The notes: generated from the sequence alone by a model not told the origin. Shown: positions 20,233 through 32,234, counted from the first letter of the stretch. The stretch: 64,000 nt of DNA from Hirsutella rhossiliensis (GCF_020360975.1 NW_025408668.1:3596001-3660000), one strand, 5' to 3'. Numbers and translations: made by a program.

Positions 20233-23208
20233 GGCGGCCAATACATGGGCGCCCGGGCGCCTAAATAAAATTGCGCGCCCGGGCGCGCCACTAAGAACCG
20301 CAGACTATTATTGGCCCATAAACACACGTATCGACCTCTATTTACGCGCTCTATAACTATACCCTAAACCGCGATATAATACGTTAAGTCTAAGAGAATA
20401 AATTTAACGGGACCGACGATATTTAGCGATAATACCCTCTCTCTAAAGGGTATATATAAATTATATAAATCTCTACTTAGCGCTATTAATTCTTAGGCGA
20501 AACTATAAAGATATATATTTACGATAGGAAAATCTATAAAGACCTTTAATAGTTAGGTTAAAATTATATTTATATATAATTAAAATAAGCTACTACTTAG
20601 TATATTTATTAAATAAAAACGCTATACTTATAGCTAGAGAGCTAGATATAAGTTCTTATTACTAGCTAAATAGTTATTAAATAAAAGTACTTAGGTCCTT
20701 AGCTATTAACTAAATAAAGACTATACTTAGTATAATTATCTATTAAGTTTAGATATATCTATTTACTTAGCGTATTACTAGCTTAATAAGAGAGATATTA
20801 TAATTATATTAAATCTAATAATTACTAATACTACTCTTTAAGATATTAGAACTTACTTTTATAATAATCCTAATACCCTTATAACTTAGTAGGACGTCTA
20901 TAACTAAATTATAGTAACTAAGAGAGATCTATATAAAGGCTAAAGTAGTATATAAGCGCTTATTAATTAATTATATAAAGAGGGTTTCTAGTATTAAGTT
21001 TAACTAGATTTAAACTATTAGCTTATAGCTATCTTTTTTACTTATTTAGACTCTATTACCTACCTTTAATATAACCTAGATATCTTATTACTAGACTATA
21101 CCTATAAGATAAATAAGCACGCTAAGCTGCTCCTCGATATAGTTAGAGTTAATTCTTATTAGCGTTCGTTCTATATTATATTTATATTTCTTTCTAGTAA
21201 ATTAAAAGTAAACTATTTATAGATACTTTATTACCTTAAATTACTCTACTAGTATAAGCTTCTTTCTATAGTCTTAACTAACTAATACCTTATTATAATA
21301 AATATAACTATAACTTAGTTTCCTACCTTTAAAGTATTACTTTACCTTTAGTATATTAATAAGGTAGCTCTATAGTACTATTAACTTAACTTTATATAAA
21401 AGAGTAGCTAACTAAGCGGTTAAGTAAAAGATATATAGAATAAATTCTACCGATTTTAGCACTTAATTATAGATTCGCTAACTAAAGCGGTATATAAAGA
21501 GCGGTTAGCTAAATTTAAGGTTAAGTATACTAAAAGCTACCCTTAAGCGGTTAAGTATATTAAGCTATACTAGCTAGAGCTATATAAAGAGAGAATTATA
21601 AAAGTATAGGTAGATAGGCACTTATATTTTAGTAATATAGCTACCTTAAGGTAGTTCGCTAAAGCTTATACTATAATTTAAGGCTAATATTTACTCCTTA
21701 AGGCTAAAGGAATTTACTTATTAATTAAATTATATATTAAGATATTTATATTCGACCTTTTTAACTCTTAGTAGGCTATATAGTATATAATTACTAACTA
21801 ACTAAAGGAGCTAAATTATATATAAGTATCTTAGTAGATATAGATACCTTTAAATATTTCGAGAGGAATATTTAAGGCTATATATAGTTAGGTATTATAC
21901 TAAGCCTTATATAAAGTATAAGAGTAATAGTAGTTACTTTTAGCGCCTTTAAAATCTCCTTATAGTTAATCTTTTACTTCCTTATATAGACTACTATACT
22001 CTTATACCTTAAAGAAACTTAAGGATATAAAGTAGTGCCTTTTACTTAAGTATTTTTATCCTTACTAGAACCTAAGATAGGGTATAGATCGGTAATAACC
22101 TATACTTAAACTACGTTAAGTCTTAAAGTAAGGTTCTTAGATAACTAGCTAGTTTAAAACGAGTATTAAATAAGAACCCTATAGATTTAAAATTATCTAG
22201 TTTAGTAAGAAAGCTCCTTATATATATAGTAGATATTATTAAGTTAGTTATATAAGGTCCTTAAGAGTATACTTTCTAAGGTTCTAAGAGTTACTTATAA
22301 AGGCAGTACTAGTAAAGCTAGTCCTATAGCTAGATATAGTATTAGTTACCGTTCTAGCTTTTACTAATCCTCCCCTAAGTATTCTAGCGGTTTAAGGAGT
22401 ATTATTACTTAGGGCTATACTAGATCCTCTTATAAAAGCTATTTAGCGCTCTCCCGCTACTAAACTAACCCTATCTATACCGCCCTTAGTCTTACCTACT
22501 ATATAAGAGTCCCTTATAACTCTTTACTCTCCTATTATCTTAGATAGTCTAATTAGAACTATACTAAGCTCTATTAAAGGAGAGCTATACTATTTATAGG
22601 AGCCCCCTCTCGATTTACTACTAAGGTATAACTCGCTATAAGCTATATATAAAAGATACGTTACTATAAGGAGCGCGTAGTATATAGTATAGCCTACTAG
22701 TAATATTACGACTAATTAATAGTATTATAGGGTAATAGGGCTCTTACTTAGGTATAATAAGTAGAGTTATAAGTAGTATTTAAACTATAAATAGATATCT
22801 AAGCGCTATATTAGCTTAATAGGATTAAAAGAATAGATAAAAGAAGAGATAATAGTATATTTAGATTAAAGTATAGCGGAGGATAAACATATTAAAACCT
22901 AAGTAGTTAAAGAGATAGGAGATAATCTACTAGTAAATAAGAGAAGAGGCGTAAAAGATATATAAAAGAGCGTTAAAAGGGATAGTAGAGAGCAAAAAGC
23001 CTTATATTCGACCGCCGGCTTAGTAGAATAGTATATTATAGTTAAACCGTAGATAATTTATACTTTATAGCTCTCTAATATAAACTATAGACCTAGGAAT
23101 ATGCCTATAAGTTTACTGTTTTATGGGCCAATAATATCTACGGTTCTTAGTAGCGCGCCCGGGCGCGCAATTTTATTTAGGCGCCCGGGCGCCTATGTAT
23201 TGGCCGCC
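20233..23208 (+). mobile_element. Mutator-like element (MULE) B, 2,976 bp, transposase on plus strand
   Basis: Inverted copy of MULE A with the same terminal repeats and palindromes. Left flank CGCTCGCTC (20224-20232) is the reverse complement of MULE A's left flank. Right flank CTTGAGTCAG (23209-23218) is the reverse complement of MULE A's right flank. The interior is RIP-saturated. Confidence 0.9.
20880..22620 (+). pseudogene. MULE transposase in element B, RIP-inactivated
   Basis: Reading through stops gives LDILLLDYTYKTNKHAKLLL near 21080-21135. This is the LLLDCTYKTN-type block, with the first catalytic Asp at 21094-21096. It continues YLKLLYQYKLLSIVLTN, VLLYLQYINKV (LCxWHINK-type block), FYRFQHLIIDSLTKAVYKER, RLAKFKVKYTKSYP and VDRHLYFSN-type blocks. 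The order matches fungal MULE transposases. Stops replace Gln and Trp, and Cys and His are often Tyr, all consistent with CpA/TpG to TpA changes. Confidence 0.8.
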
Positions 23209-23219
23209 CTTGAGTCAGG

Positions 23220-23494
23220 TATTGTCGGCTAGTATAGGCACCGCTGTTAGTAGGTCACCTAAAGGATTAAGGGAAGGCCACCTGAAGGATCATTATGAGG
23301 CCATGTATCGGGGACCCATAAAGACCTCACGTATGGGGTCAGTTTGGTGCCTATGTAAGTCACCTGAGGGCCCCTCTGACTACGGCATAAATAGGGCCCT
23401 GTGGCCGATTCTTTCTAGCTAGATCATGCATCTTTATCCTTTCTTGTGCTGCCCCTGCCTCATGAGTACTAGAATAACAGTCTATTAACAGGTA
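23220..23494 (+). repeat. Dispersed inverted-repeat element R, copy 2 (uninterrupted)
   Basis: Reverse complement of 2383-2918 without the 257-bp insert. It lies directly beside the right flank of MULE B. Contains the ATAAATAGGG TATA-like box. No coding capacity. Confidence 0.6.
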
Positions 23495-23579
23495 TCGATA
23501 TAGTAGAGGAACATTGCCCTAATCGGGATACATAGGAATTGGCCCTGAGTCAGGCCCTCCACGGGTCCCAGATTGGTAT

Positions 23580-23693
23580 CTATTCGTATAAATACCCCCT
23601 CAATGTCGCACAGATAGATAGAAAACATGCATCATCGTTAGGACTCAATTGTGCCTGCCCCTATCCTTCCGCCCGCGCTCTCAGCTTGCTGAG
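23580..23693 (+). repeat. Dispersed repeat D, copy 2
   Basis: Near-identical to 2921-3031. It is followed by an inverted repeat, GACCCACTTTT and AAAAGTGGGTC around 23692-23731. Confidence 0.65.
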
Positions 23694-24175
23694 ACCCACT
23701 TTTGATCTCTCCTTCGCGAGAAAAGTGGGTCCCTTCTCGCATGAATCACTAAACGGGCTGTCCTACGATGCTGACCCGCCTCCATTCCTGGCTTCGCCTC
23801 ATGTGACCCCGCCCATGATAAAGTTCGGACCGATTATCGCCGCATGCGCACGTGCTAAGGTCCGGGGTGTCATGGACCAGTACCCAGAGTGCACGACTCG
23901 ATGGCGACGACGTAATAAGTTTTTAGATCTAGGCTGGGCCGTCACTCTTGCCGTACAGCCACCTGGCCGAGTCATGGGCATTGTTGAAAGAGTCATCTGA
24001 ATGCCCTTTCTTATAAATATTATATCACGGCCTCAGTGCCTCATCTCCCTCGCAGCTTGTTGCCGATGTCTTCAGTAAGTCCCGCAGTTGTATATTTTCT
24101 GATTCAACCGGCTACGGTTCAAAAACGCCAAATATAACTCATATTAACAGTCACAACTGCACAACTGGAAAAGTC
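23694..24175. other. Upstream region of the ART-like gene
   Basis: No recognised gene. An open frame at 23539-24000 starts in repeat D and has no motif. A TATAAATA box lies at 24012-24019, about 157 bases before the ATG at 24176, and is a plausible promoter for the toxin-like gene. Confidence 0.45.
24012..24019 (+). promoter_or_regulatory. TATA box candidate for the ART-like gene
   Basis: TATAAATA, 157 bases upstream of the start codon, which allows a leader of roughly 120 bases. Position and match only. Confidence 0.4.
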
Positions 24176-25435
24176 ATGAAGCCCCCGAAGGTACTAGCAT
24201 TGTTTACAGGCTTTGCCATTGCGGTGCCTCTGGAAATCCGCAGCACCACTGAAATAGACCCGGGGACCATAGGCTGGACTATTCCTGGGATCATTAGCAA
24301 CTCCGCTGTCCCGCAAGGCGAGGTTGACTCGCCGACACCTAAAAACTCTCTCCAGCGCCGCGTCGGACCAGATCCCAAATTTCCAGTTATCACAGCCTCA
24401 GAAGCTGCATCCAGGACTGGGGAAGGTTTCAGCAAGACTGGGTGGTTCTTCCGTGGCGATCCTCGAACTCCTGAAGTGATATTCAGTCAAGGTTTCCAGC
24501 CTCAAGGAAATAACATGGATCTTGGGGAACATCTCAATTTTCGTCCTGGCTCAGGGTTTGTAGCAGTTTCACGGTCTAGTCAACAAGCCGCGGCATATGC
24601 ATTTGGCCGCACGGGGCAGCAGACGACGACGGGTTATATTTACGTCATTGCACCGAATAACGTCCCTGATGGACACTTTATCCCCGATTTTCGACAAGAC
24701 ACTGCGGTTATGCGTAACAAGGAGTTCGCTGTAGCTGGTCCCATCCCCCCTGAATCTATATCCGCTGTCTGGGAGATCGGCAAGAACTCGGGCGCTAAGG
24801 CTTCATGGAGGTCGAATTCGAATGCGGTTGTCCCTTGGAAAAATAACAAGCCGTGCTCCATAATGAAAAGAGATCTCTGCGGCGTTGAAGATGAACCGAA
24901 GAAGGCGAACGACGAGGAACGGGGAAAGAAAAAAGGAGAGGCCAAAGAGACCAAAGAGGCCAAAGAGGCAAACAAGAACCAAGTCGACAACAAGAACCAG
25001 GAGCCCGCAGCAGAGCCGAACAAGCCTGCAGCAAAGCCGAACAAGTTCAGAGCCAGATTAGGAGGTGGTGCTGCTGTTGTTGGTGCTCTTCCAGAAGGTC
25101 TTGAAAATATTGGTCTTAAACGCGGTCTTCTTCGGCGTCTTCTTCCTGAATCTTGGAAAAAATGGTTTATTGATCATGGTATTCTTAAACCTGATGGACC
25201 TGAAAATTCAGGTGTAAGTTCCTACCCGTGACTGACGAGGAGTCGGATTGCTGGCGGCAAGCTGATACGGCTGACAACTCTTAGGCACTTATAGAATGTG
25301 GTTCTACACTTGCAAAGATATTTGGTGTGAGTTCCTACCCGTGCTTGACGAGGAGTCTGATTGCCGGCGGCGTGCTGATGCGGCTGACAACTCCAGGAAC
25401 CTACTGAATGCACCAACTCTACTACGGGAGGCTAA
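24176..25435 (+). CDS. Secreted enterotoxin-A-like ADP-ribosyltransferase, three exons
   Basis: Predicted secreted mono-ADP-ribosyltransferase of the heat-labile enterotoxin A-chain family found in insect-pathogenic fungi. The NAD-binding ART fold lies at about residues 88-200. Residue positions: hydrophobic leader 5-18; FFRGDPRTPEVIF with the expected NAD-site Arg at 93; FVAVSRSS at 128-135 (STS-type strand); GYIYVIAP at 153-160; NKEFAVAGPIPP at 181-192 with Glu 183. The first Glu of the usual E-x-E pair is Asn here. A Lys/Glu-rich linker (239-290) and a hydrophobic Leu/Arg tail follow. The exon-1 frame could simply stop at 25231. Splicing two GT-AG introns (25214-25284, 25327-25396; CTGAC branch sites) instead adds 14 and 12 in-frame codons ending at 25433-25435, for 372 residues. 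The introns are about 87% identical to each other. The gene shows no RIP damage. The enzyme's target is unknown. Confidence 0.8.
25214..25435 (+). repeat. Tandem duplication of an intron-exon unit in the ART-like gene
   Basis: Unit 1 is 25214-25326 (71-bp intron plus 42-bp exon). Unit 2 is 25327-25435 (70-bp intron plus terminal exon). The introns differ at about 10 positions, and the exons share an x-x-x-E-C-x-S/N-S/T pattern. Each copy keeps donor, branch site and acceptor. Confidence 0.75.
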
Positions 25436-25690
25436 ACAAGCTGAAGGGGAGACTAATCCTTTTACTCTCTTCGGGTTAGATCAGCTCAGAAAATAGGGCA
25501 TCAGGGTTGGATTTCGGGTTAGGGTTGGCATTGGCGCTCGTGATTGAGAGGCTGCGGCGCACGCGTTCCGTGCTGCCAACCAATGCTGTAGATGGCAAAT
25601 CATGAAATCCCTACACTATATGTGAATCAAAGGCAATCCTTGCAGTGCGGCGGCTGAGAATAAAACGAACTGCTTCGACTCGTTACCGGC
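25436..25690. other. Downstream of the ART-like gene
   Basis: No gene seen. A GGGTTAGGGTTGG stretch near 25516 resembles one and a half telomere repeats, too short to interpret. Confidence 0.4.
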
Positions 25691-25865
25691 AGCGCATTCT
25701 CAAGCGCAGTGACCGTCGCCGCGTCACATCCCTGTTGTGATGGTACAAAACACGAACGAGGTCGAGTGCGACTTGGACGAAGTGATTGTCCACAAGGAGA
25801 GAAAGTGGAGAGTAAGAGTTTCGTAATCGTGCCCGCCCCCACTTTATTGGGATTCGCTTTGGCTC
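25690..25865 (-). pseudogene. Helitron helicase-like fragment, second copy (short)
   Basis: The minus strand reads LVDNHFVQVALDLVRVLYHH at about 25800-25740, then diverges. The same block occurs on the plus strand at 3330-3385 as VDNHFTQVALDLVRAL, and the two are similar at nucleotide level over about 60 bases. The rest of the frame is not recognisable. Confidence 0.45.
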
Positions 25866-25872
25866 ACCCACT

Positions 25873-26190
25873 ATGTTCGTAGACGCGCAAAGACTTCTGG
25901 ACGGCGTGTGGTTCGATGTTGCGGGAGAGTCCGCCTACACCAATGTTTTTAAACGCTGCGTAGGACCGATTCAGTGCTTCAACTGTCAAGAGATGGGACA
26001 CAAGGCGTTTTCATGCAAGAAGCCGCAAAGATGTGGCAGATGCGCGAAAGCAGAACATCACCACAGAGAATGCAAGGAGACAGTGCTAAAGTGCGTGCCC
26101 TGCGGTAGACCACACGAATCGTATAGCCGGAACTGTCGGGCGCGGAACCCTGGGGATGAGACGCAGGCAGCGTCTGGCCCTTCGGGCTAA
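25873..26190 (+). pseudogene. Tad-type LINE ORF1 (gag-like) zinc-knuckle fragment
   Basis: Open frame of 105 codons with three Cys/His knuckles: CFNCQEMGHKAFSC, CGRCAKAEHHHREC and CVPCGRPHESYSRNC. The first two fit CX2CX4HX4C and the third fits CX2CX3HX6C. This cluster ends the ORF1 protein of fungal Tad1-clade non-LTR retrotransposons, where it binds element RNA. The N-terminal part and the endonuclease/RT ORF2 are absent. A truncated remnant, not a host gene. Confidence 0.75.
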
Positions 26191-26951
26191 GCAGCGGAAG
26201 TGAGAATCCACTTAGGACCGATTATGGCACTAACCTTTAACAATACTAATACATAGGTATTCGACTTCGGATTTCGATAGACCGCGCTTTAGCTGCTGAA
26301 GGTAGGACGCTGAATACTTAGAGAAATTGGCCTTTAAGCAGGCCTATCACGGAGCGAGTAGCGGCGAGGTTGGTGTAGCGTATGCTGACCCGTGGGGCTT
26401 AAGGTGTTACGCATTAATATATTGAAATGTCCGTAGCTTTTACGTCTAGGCCCTATAGGAGAAATCCTCCGGGTGAAATACACATACATACATGTCCATG
26501 ATGTGGAAACCGTTGACGACCCCTATCACGCTAAATCGGATTTCCTAATGGCAATGACTATGCGGGCCGAACCACTTTGCTACGGGGGCCGCGTTACGGG
26601 GGCCGTGTGGCTGGTGACTTCCAAACCTGGCGTCAGACCCACCCAACCGACACCGCCATCCTGCCAGCCGTACCGGTCTTACACTTCGGCCACTTATTAT
26701 GACTAGAAGATTCGTATAATGTCGCGAAGCAGTTTTATAATCTAGGTATCTAGGCTATATGAAGGATGGAGGTCGTGACGGAAAAAGGTATCTAGGAAGC
26801 AGGTAATTAGATAGAAGATAGATGTCCGAGATATTGCGGAGGAAGAGCCGAGAGAAATTAGAGCACATTAATATATAAATAAAGAATCTTTTTTTATACT
26901 AGAGCACGGCGAACAATACGTTAAAACACACTATTCTTTGGCTATACTATC
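26191..26951. other. Partly RIPed repeat sequence
   Basis: No gene recognised. Bases 26280-26410 match 46400-46530, where the copy is RIP-saturated. An open frame at 26473-26706 has no recognisable motif. CpA/TpG depletion starts here and becomes extreme after about 26710. Confidence 0.5.
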
Positions 26952-26956
26952 TTCGC

Positions 26957-27150
26957 TATAACGGGCAAGCCGCTTTAACGGCGGCTGCGCCACCTAGCTT
27001 CTAGAACCTTTTATTAGCTCGAAGCTATAAAATGCTATTATGCTCTTATATAGTAGATTCTCTTTCTTTCTTTCTTTCTTTCTTCTCTATCTTAATAGTA
27101 AATAGTATAGGGACTAGTTAGTTATATTAACTTACTAGAGGCCTTTTATA
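26957..27150 (+). repeat. 5' LTR of gypsy 1
   Basis: 194 bp, starting TATAACGGGC and ending GGCCTTTTATA. Differs from the 3' LTR mainly by CA/TG to TA changes. Confidence 0.9.
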
Positions 27151-27159
27151 TACTATTAA

Positions 27160-30100
27160 GATCACTAAAGACATTAAAGACACTAAAGACACCGAAGACA
27201 CCGAAGATACTAAAGACACTAAACTAAGTCCTATCGAACTATTAGCGTTTAGCGAAGTCGCGATAGCCGAAGATAATAATAATATATAGCCGGACGTCCT
27301 TAGCGCCCTAGTTACCGAGATACGGAGTCTAAGAGAAGAGAGTTCCCGAAGAAACACCTAGTTTAAAGAACGTTTTATTGCCCTAGAACTCTAACAACAC
27401 TAGCAAGCCCGTTCGTCTAAACTCCTAGAGCCAACGCTATCTATTACCCCGGCTATCCCTATTAAGGATACCCGTATAGTCGCCACTTATAACCCTTACC
27501 TAACTAAGCGCCTTAAATTACGAGATATACCGAAATTCGGCGGCGATAAGGCTTAGTAGCGAAGCTAGAAACTAGAAACCGAAGGAAAGCTATAAGTTAA
27601 TAAAGAAGCCCTTGGAGATATAGAAGGCTACTTTATATATATCTTTATAAGCTTAGAAGGCAAGGCTAAAGATAACGTAACTATATTTATAGAGATATAA
27701 ACTAAGAAGAAAACGTTTAATATTGCTAAACTACTTAACCGCCTTAAATTACTATATAGGGAGAGGGATCGTAAGTAGAGAGCTATACGCAACCTATATT
27801 CGATTAAGTAAGGAGAGAATAAACCGTTTACGTCCTTTTACCCCCGCTTTAAGAGGGAGATCGCTAATACTAACGCCGAGTATTAGCTAGATAATAGTAA
27901 GATTTCCTACCTCTAGGAGGCACTAAACGATAAAATAAAAGCAGCCCTTATAGGCTCTAACCCCTTTACTATTAGCAGCTATATTAGGCTAGCGAGGAGG
28001 TGCGATTCGCTAAGCAGCTAGATAGAATTATTAGGTTAGTAGAAAAGGCCTCGAGGCAATATAAAGAGTTTAGATAACTATAATAACTATTAGAATTATA
28101 GAGGCTAGGCTGCCTAGAAATAGTCTAGCTAGAAAACCGAAGTTAGACGAGAGGATATAATAGAATAGGAACTAACTCTATAAGCATCCGCGAAAGTAAA
28201 CGCTACGCGCACCCGTAGTAATAAGAATATATATAGTTACTAATCTAAGCGACTAGAAGACTAAGCGCTGTTAGGCAAGCGTGCTAAGTAGGTTAACTAG
28301 GCTAAGATAGACGCCCGTTACCGTAAAGGGCGTTGCCTCCGTTATAGAAGAGATAACTATAGAATCGAGCGCTGTCTATTAGCTGCGCCTATCCGACCCG
28401 TAAATACGACCTAACGTACTTAGGTTAATGCCGTAACCCCGTTACGACTAGCGGCTACTAAAGCTAAGGTCGCCGAAGACGATACTTCTTCTTATAGCGA
28501 TAAAGATTTAGACTAAGGACACGCGGCGGCTATAAGAGAATAGGATATAAGCGGAAAAGCAAAAATAGATAGAGAACCGTTTATAGTAGACGTTAGGGTA
28601 AACGGGGTTTAGGGTATAGACTTCGTGCTCTCTCTTATCTACTATAGCTGCCTCTACTATAGCGCGGTTAGTAAGCGTATATTTTACTCTCTTTAGTTAC
28701 TATATATATACGTTTAGCCGCGTATCTTAGAGAACGTAGCTAGAGATAGTAAGGAGGTTAAAATCGATAAGATTATATATATATTAATCGACCTTAATAG
28801 ATATTAATAGTATTATGTTTTTATATATATTATCGACGATCTAAACTAGGATATAATCCTAGGTAAATAATAGATAGAAGACTAGGATGTTTATATCTAT
28901 ACGAAGGAAGGATATCTTAAGATCGGGTTTAATAGAGTTTAAGTACGAGACCGACGACGTTACTAGCCTCCCTAGCTAGATATCTCTAATATTATAGCTA
29001 TAACCTTTTTAGTAGAAGCACGCCGTAATAAATATAAAAGCGGTATTAAAGTTTACTCGGTTACGATAGCGGATATTAATAAGGCCCTAAGACCGAAACT
29101 AAAGACTAACGTAATAGAGAAGCTACTACTATAGTACTATAAGTAGTCTTAAGCTTTCTCTTAGTAACTAGCTGACTAGCTGCCCCCTTATCGGCTAGGT
29201 ATAGACCTAAAGATCGAAGTGCTAAAAGACGAGTATAGCCGAGAGAAGCCCCTACCTTAGGGACCGCTTTATAGTATATCCCGCGAGGAGCTATTAATAC
29301 TACGGAAGACTCTTATAGAACTACTCGATAAGGGTTTTATTAGAGTTAGTAGCTCGCTAGCCGCGGTACTAGTCCTTATAGTAAAGAAGCCCGGCGGAGG
29401 CATCTACTTCAACGTAGATTATAGAGGTTTAAACTATATAATAAAGAGGGACCGCTATCCCTTACCCTTACTAAGCGAGACCTTATAAACGATAGCTAAA
29501 GTAAGGTGGTTTACTAAGGTAGATATTATAGTAGCGTTCTATAAGATTAAGGTCGCCCTTAGTAATAAGGAAAAGATAACTTTTAGAACGCGCTATAGAT
29601 CCTTTAAATAGCTAGTAGTTCTATTTAGCCTAATAGGCGTACTAGTAGCCTTTTAGCGGTATATTAATAGCGCGCTCTAGGATTACCTAGACGATTTTAT
29701 ATTAGTATATATCGACGATATCTTAATCTTCTCTTCTAGAAGCCTATAAGACTACCGCGATAAGGTCGGTAAGGTCCTCTAATAACTAATAGACGCCGGG
29801 CTATAACTAGATATTAATAAGAGTAAATTCGAAGTTAAGGCTATAAAATACCTTAGGTTTATTATCGAGGTAGAGTATAGGATCCGAGTCGACCTTAAGA
29901 AGGTTAAGGCTATAAAGGAATAGGTAACCCTAACGAATATTAAGTCTATAAGGAGTTTTATTAGATTCGCGAACTTCTATAGGATATTTATACTAAAGTT
30001 CTCGGTAATAGTAGAGCCGCTAACGCGGCTAATAAAGAAAGACGTGCTATTCCGTTAAGATAAATTATACGAAGAAGCCTTCGAGAAGCTTAAGGACCTA

Positions 30101-32215
30101 TTAATTACGGCCCTAATCCTTATATACTTCTATCTAGAAAAGGAGACTATTATAAAAGCAGACGCTTTAAGATTTATATTAGGAGGCGTGCTCTTATAGA
30201 GAGATAATAAGGATAGACTAGTACGACATATTATATACTTCTCGAAGAAATATTTAGTAGCCGAAGCGAACTATACTATTTATAATAAGGAGCTACTCGC
30301 TATTCTTAGATATTTAAAGTAGTAGGAACTAGAGCTATAGGTAGTAGAGCACTTTAAGATCCTAACGGACTATAAGAACCTAAGGTACTTTTACTTAGAA
30401 AGGAGGTTAATAGAGAGATAAGTATAGTAGTCGGAGTTCCTATCTAGGTTCTAATTCGAGCTTAAATAGAGGCCGGGCCGTAAGGGCGGATTGCCTAACG
30501 TACTCTCTTAATAGGACTAGGATATACCGGCTAACTACTCCGATAAATAACTAAAGGGACGTATTATAAGGCTATTCTAAAATAATTACCTTAGAAGGGT
30601 CCTAATATCGATATTATCTACTAATACTAAGGGTGCTTAGGAAATTAACTTTAAAAAAGAGATTAAGATATTTAAAGATAAGGAGTTATAGTAGCTATAG
30701 TACGCCGTACGGTAAGAAGATAAGCTTTATTAAGAACTTATAAAGCTAGTAGTAGATAAAGTAAAGAGTTTACTAATAGAGTTATAGAAGGAGAAGGTTA
30801 TTAGTATTTTAGAATGCTTATTAGATAATAGAGGCCTATTATACTTTAGAGAACGCGTTTAGATACCTAGTTCGGAGCCGCTATATATAAAGATTATCTA
30901 GGAAACTCACGACTCTTATATTACCGGACATCCTAGAAGGGACCTTATATACTCAACTTTATCGAGACGCTTCTTCTAGCCGGGTGCTGCTAGCGATATA
31001 CGTTGGTTTATACGTAACTACGAGGTTTATAGACGAAATACTATCTAGAGGGATATAAAGAAAGGACCCCTAAAGCTACTCCCTATTCCGTAACGTATAT
31101 AGAGCGAAATTACTATTAACTTTATTACTAACCTCCTACTATCGGGGAAAGATAGCGCGATAAACTATATAGTAGTTATAGACCGACATACTAAAGGCGT
31201 CGAACTTAAAGGATTAAACGATATTTCTATAAAAGCGGTTATAAGAAGACTCTTCGAATAATACTACCCTATCTATAGCATCCTAACGGCTATAACTAGT
31301 AATCGGGGTCCTTAGTTTATTAGTAGTATATAGAAAAGTTTCTATTAGATACTAGGGATCGAGCAGCGGTTATCGACGGCGTACTATCTATAAACCGATA
31401 GTATAATAGAACGAATAAACTAAGAGGTAGAGAGGATTCTTTAGATATAGACGAATTATCTATAGGAGAACTAGTTAGACTTACTTCTAATCGCGATAGC
31501 GACTATTAACGAGAGGAAAGTAACCTCTACTAGACTAAGTCCGTTCTTCTTTATATACGGCTACTATAACGAGCTAATCTAGTTAGTTAAGTATCGAAGA
31601 ACGGAAGATATAACGTAGGGGGAAGCGATAGCGGAGGATTTTATTTAGAGACTATAGGATACTATAGAGTTTACGTAAGCAGCGATAGCTATAGCCTAGG
31701 AAATATAGCAAGCGTAAGCTAATAAGTATAAGACAGCCGCACTAAGATATAAGCCTAGGGATTAAGTATACTTTAACTTAAGAAATATTAAAACATCGCG
31801 ACCTTATAAAAAGCTCGATTAGCTATATACTAAATATTAAGTGCTCGCGGAAGTTAGCCTATATACCTATAGGTTAGATATGCCTAGGCGTATATATCTA
31901 GTCTTTTACGTCGACCTACTTTAGCTAGTCCCTAGAGACTTATTACCTTTATAGAAACTTAATTAAGAGAGTGCCCTACCGGTACTAGTAAACGGCGAAA
32001 AGATATACCTTATTAAAAGAATTCTAGATAAAAGAATAAAAGGTACGTATAAGAAGGTGCTCATAAAATAGTATAATTACTCGTAGCCTATATAGGAACC
32101 CCTTACTACTATTCGATATACCGATATATAGAAGTAATAAAAGAGGTATAAAAGGAGTATTACCTTCTTAAGTTATCTTACTATAAATTGCTACGATCCC
32201 TTAAAAGAGGAAACG
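27160..32215 (+). pseudogene. gypsy 1 gag-pol, RIP-inactivated
   Basis: One long reading, interrupted by many TAG/TAA. Gag begins with a seven-fold 9-bp repeat encoding T-K-D (27166-27228) and continues to about 28430. Protease follows at about 28550-28880. The reverse transcriptase has [20 protein letters not shown] and an intact YIDD at 29708-29719. RNase H lies near 30140 (IIKADALRFILGGVLL). Integrase follows, with a degraded HHCC at about 30900-31040 and a DDE core to about 31600. A C-terminal chromodomain lies at about 31990-32110 (KVLIKQYNYSQPIQEP, originally a WxGY...TWEP pattern). The order PR-RT-RH-IN-chromodomain defines a chromovirus. YIDD escaped because GACGAT contains no CA or TG. 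Confidence 0.9.
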
Positions 32216-32234
32216 TTAGAAGGGAGGGAGGTAA

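Noticed and set aside
23539..24000. 153-codon open frame before the ART-like gene
   Set aside because: Its first part lies in dispersed repeat D, whose other copy does not keep the frame. No motif.
25505..25530. Telomere repeat remnant
   Set aside because: Only about one and a half TTAGGG units, which occurs by chance.
27058..27090. TTTC microsatellite as a separate feature
   Set aside because: It is a normal part of the gypsy 1 LTR and recurs in the other LTR copies.
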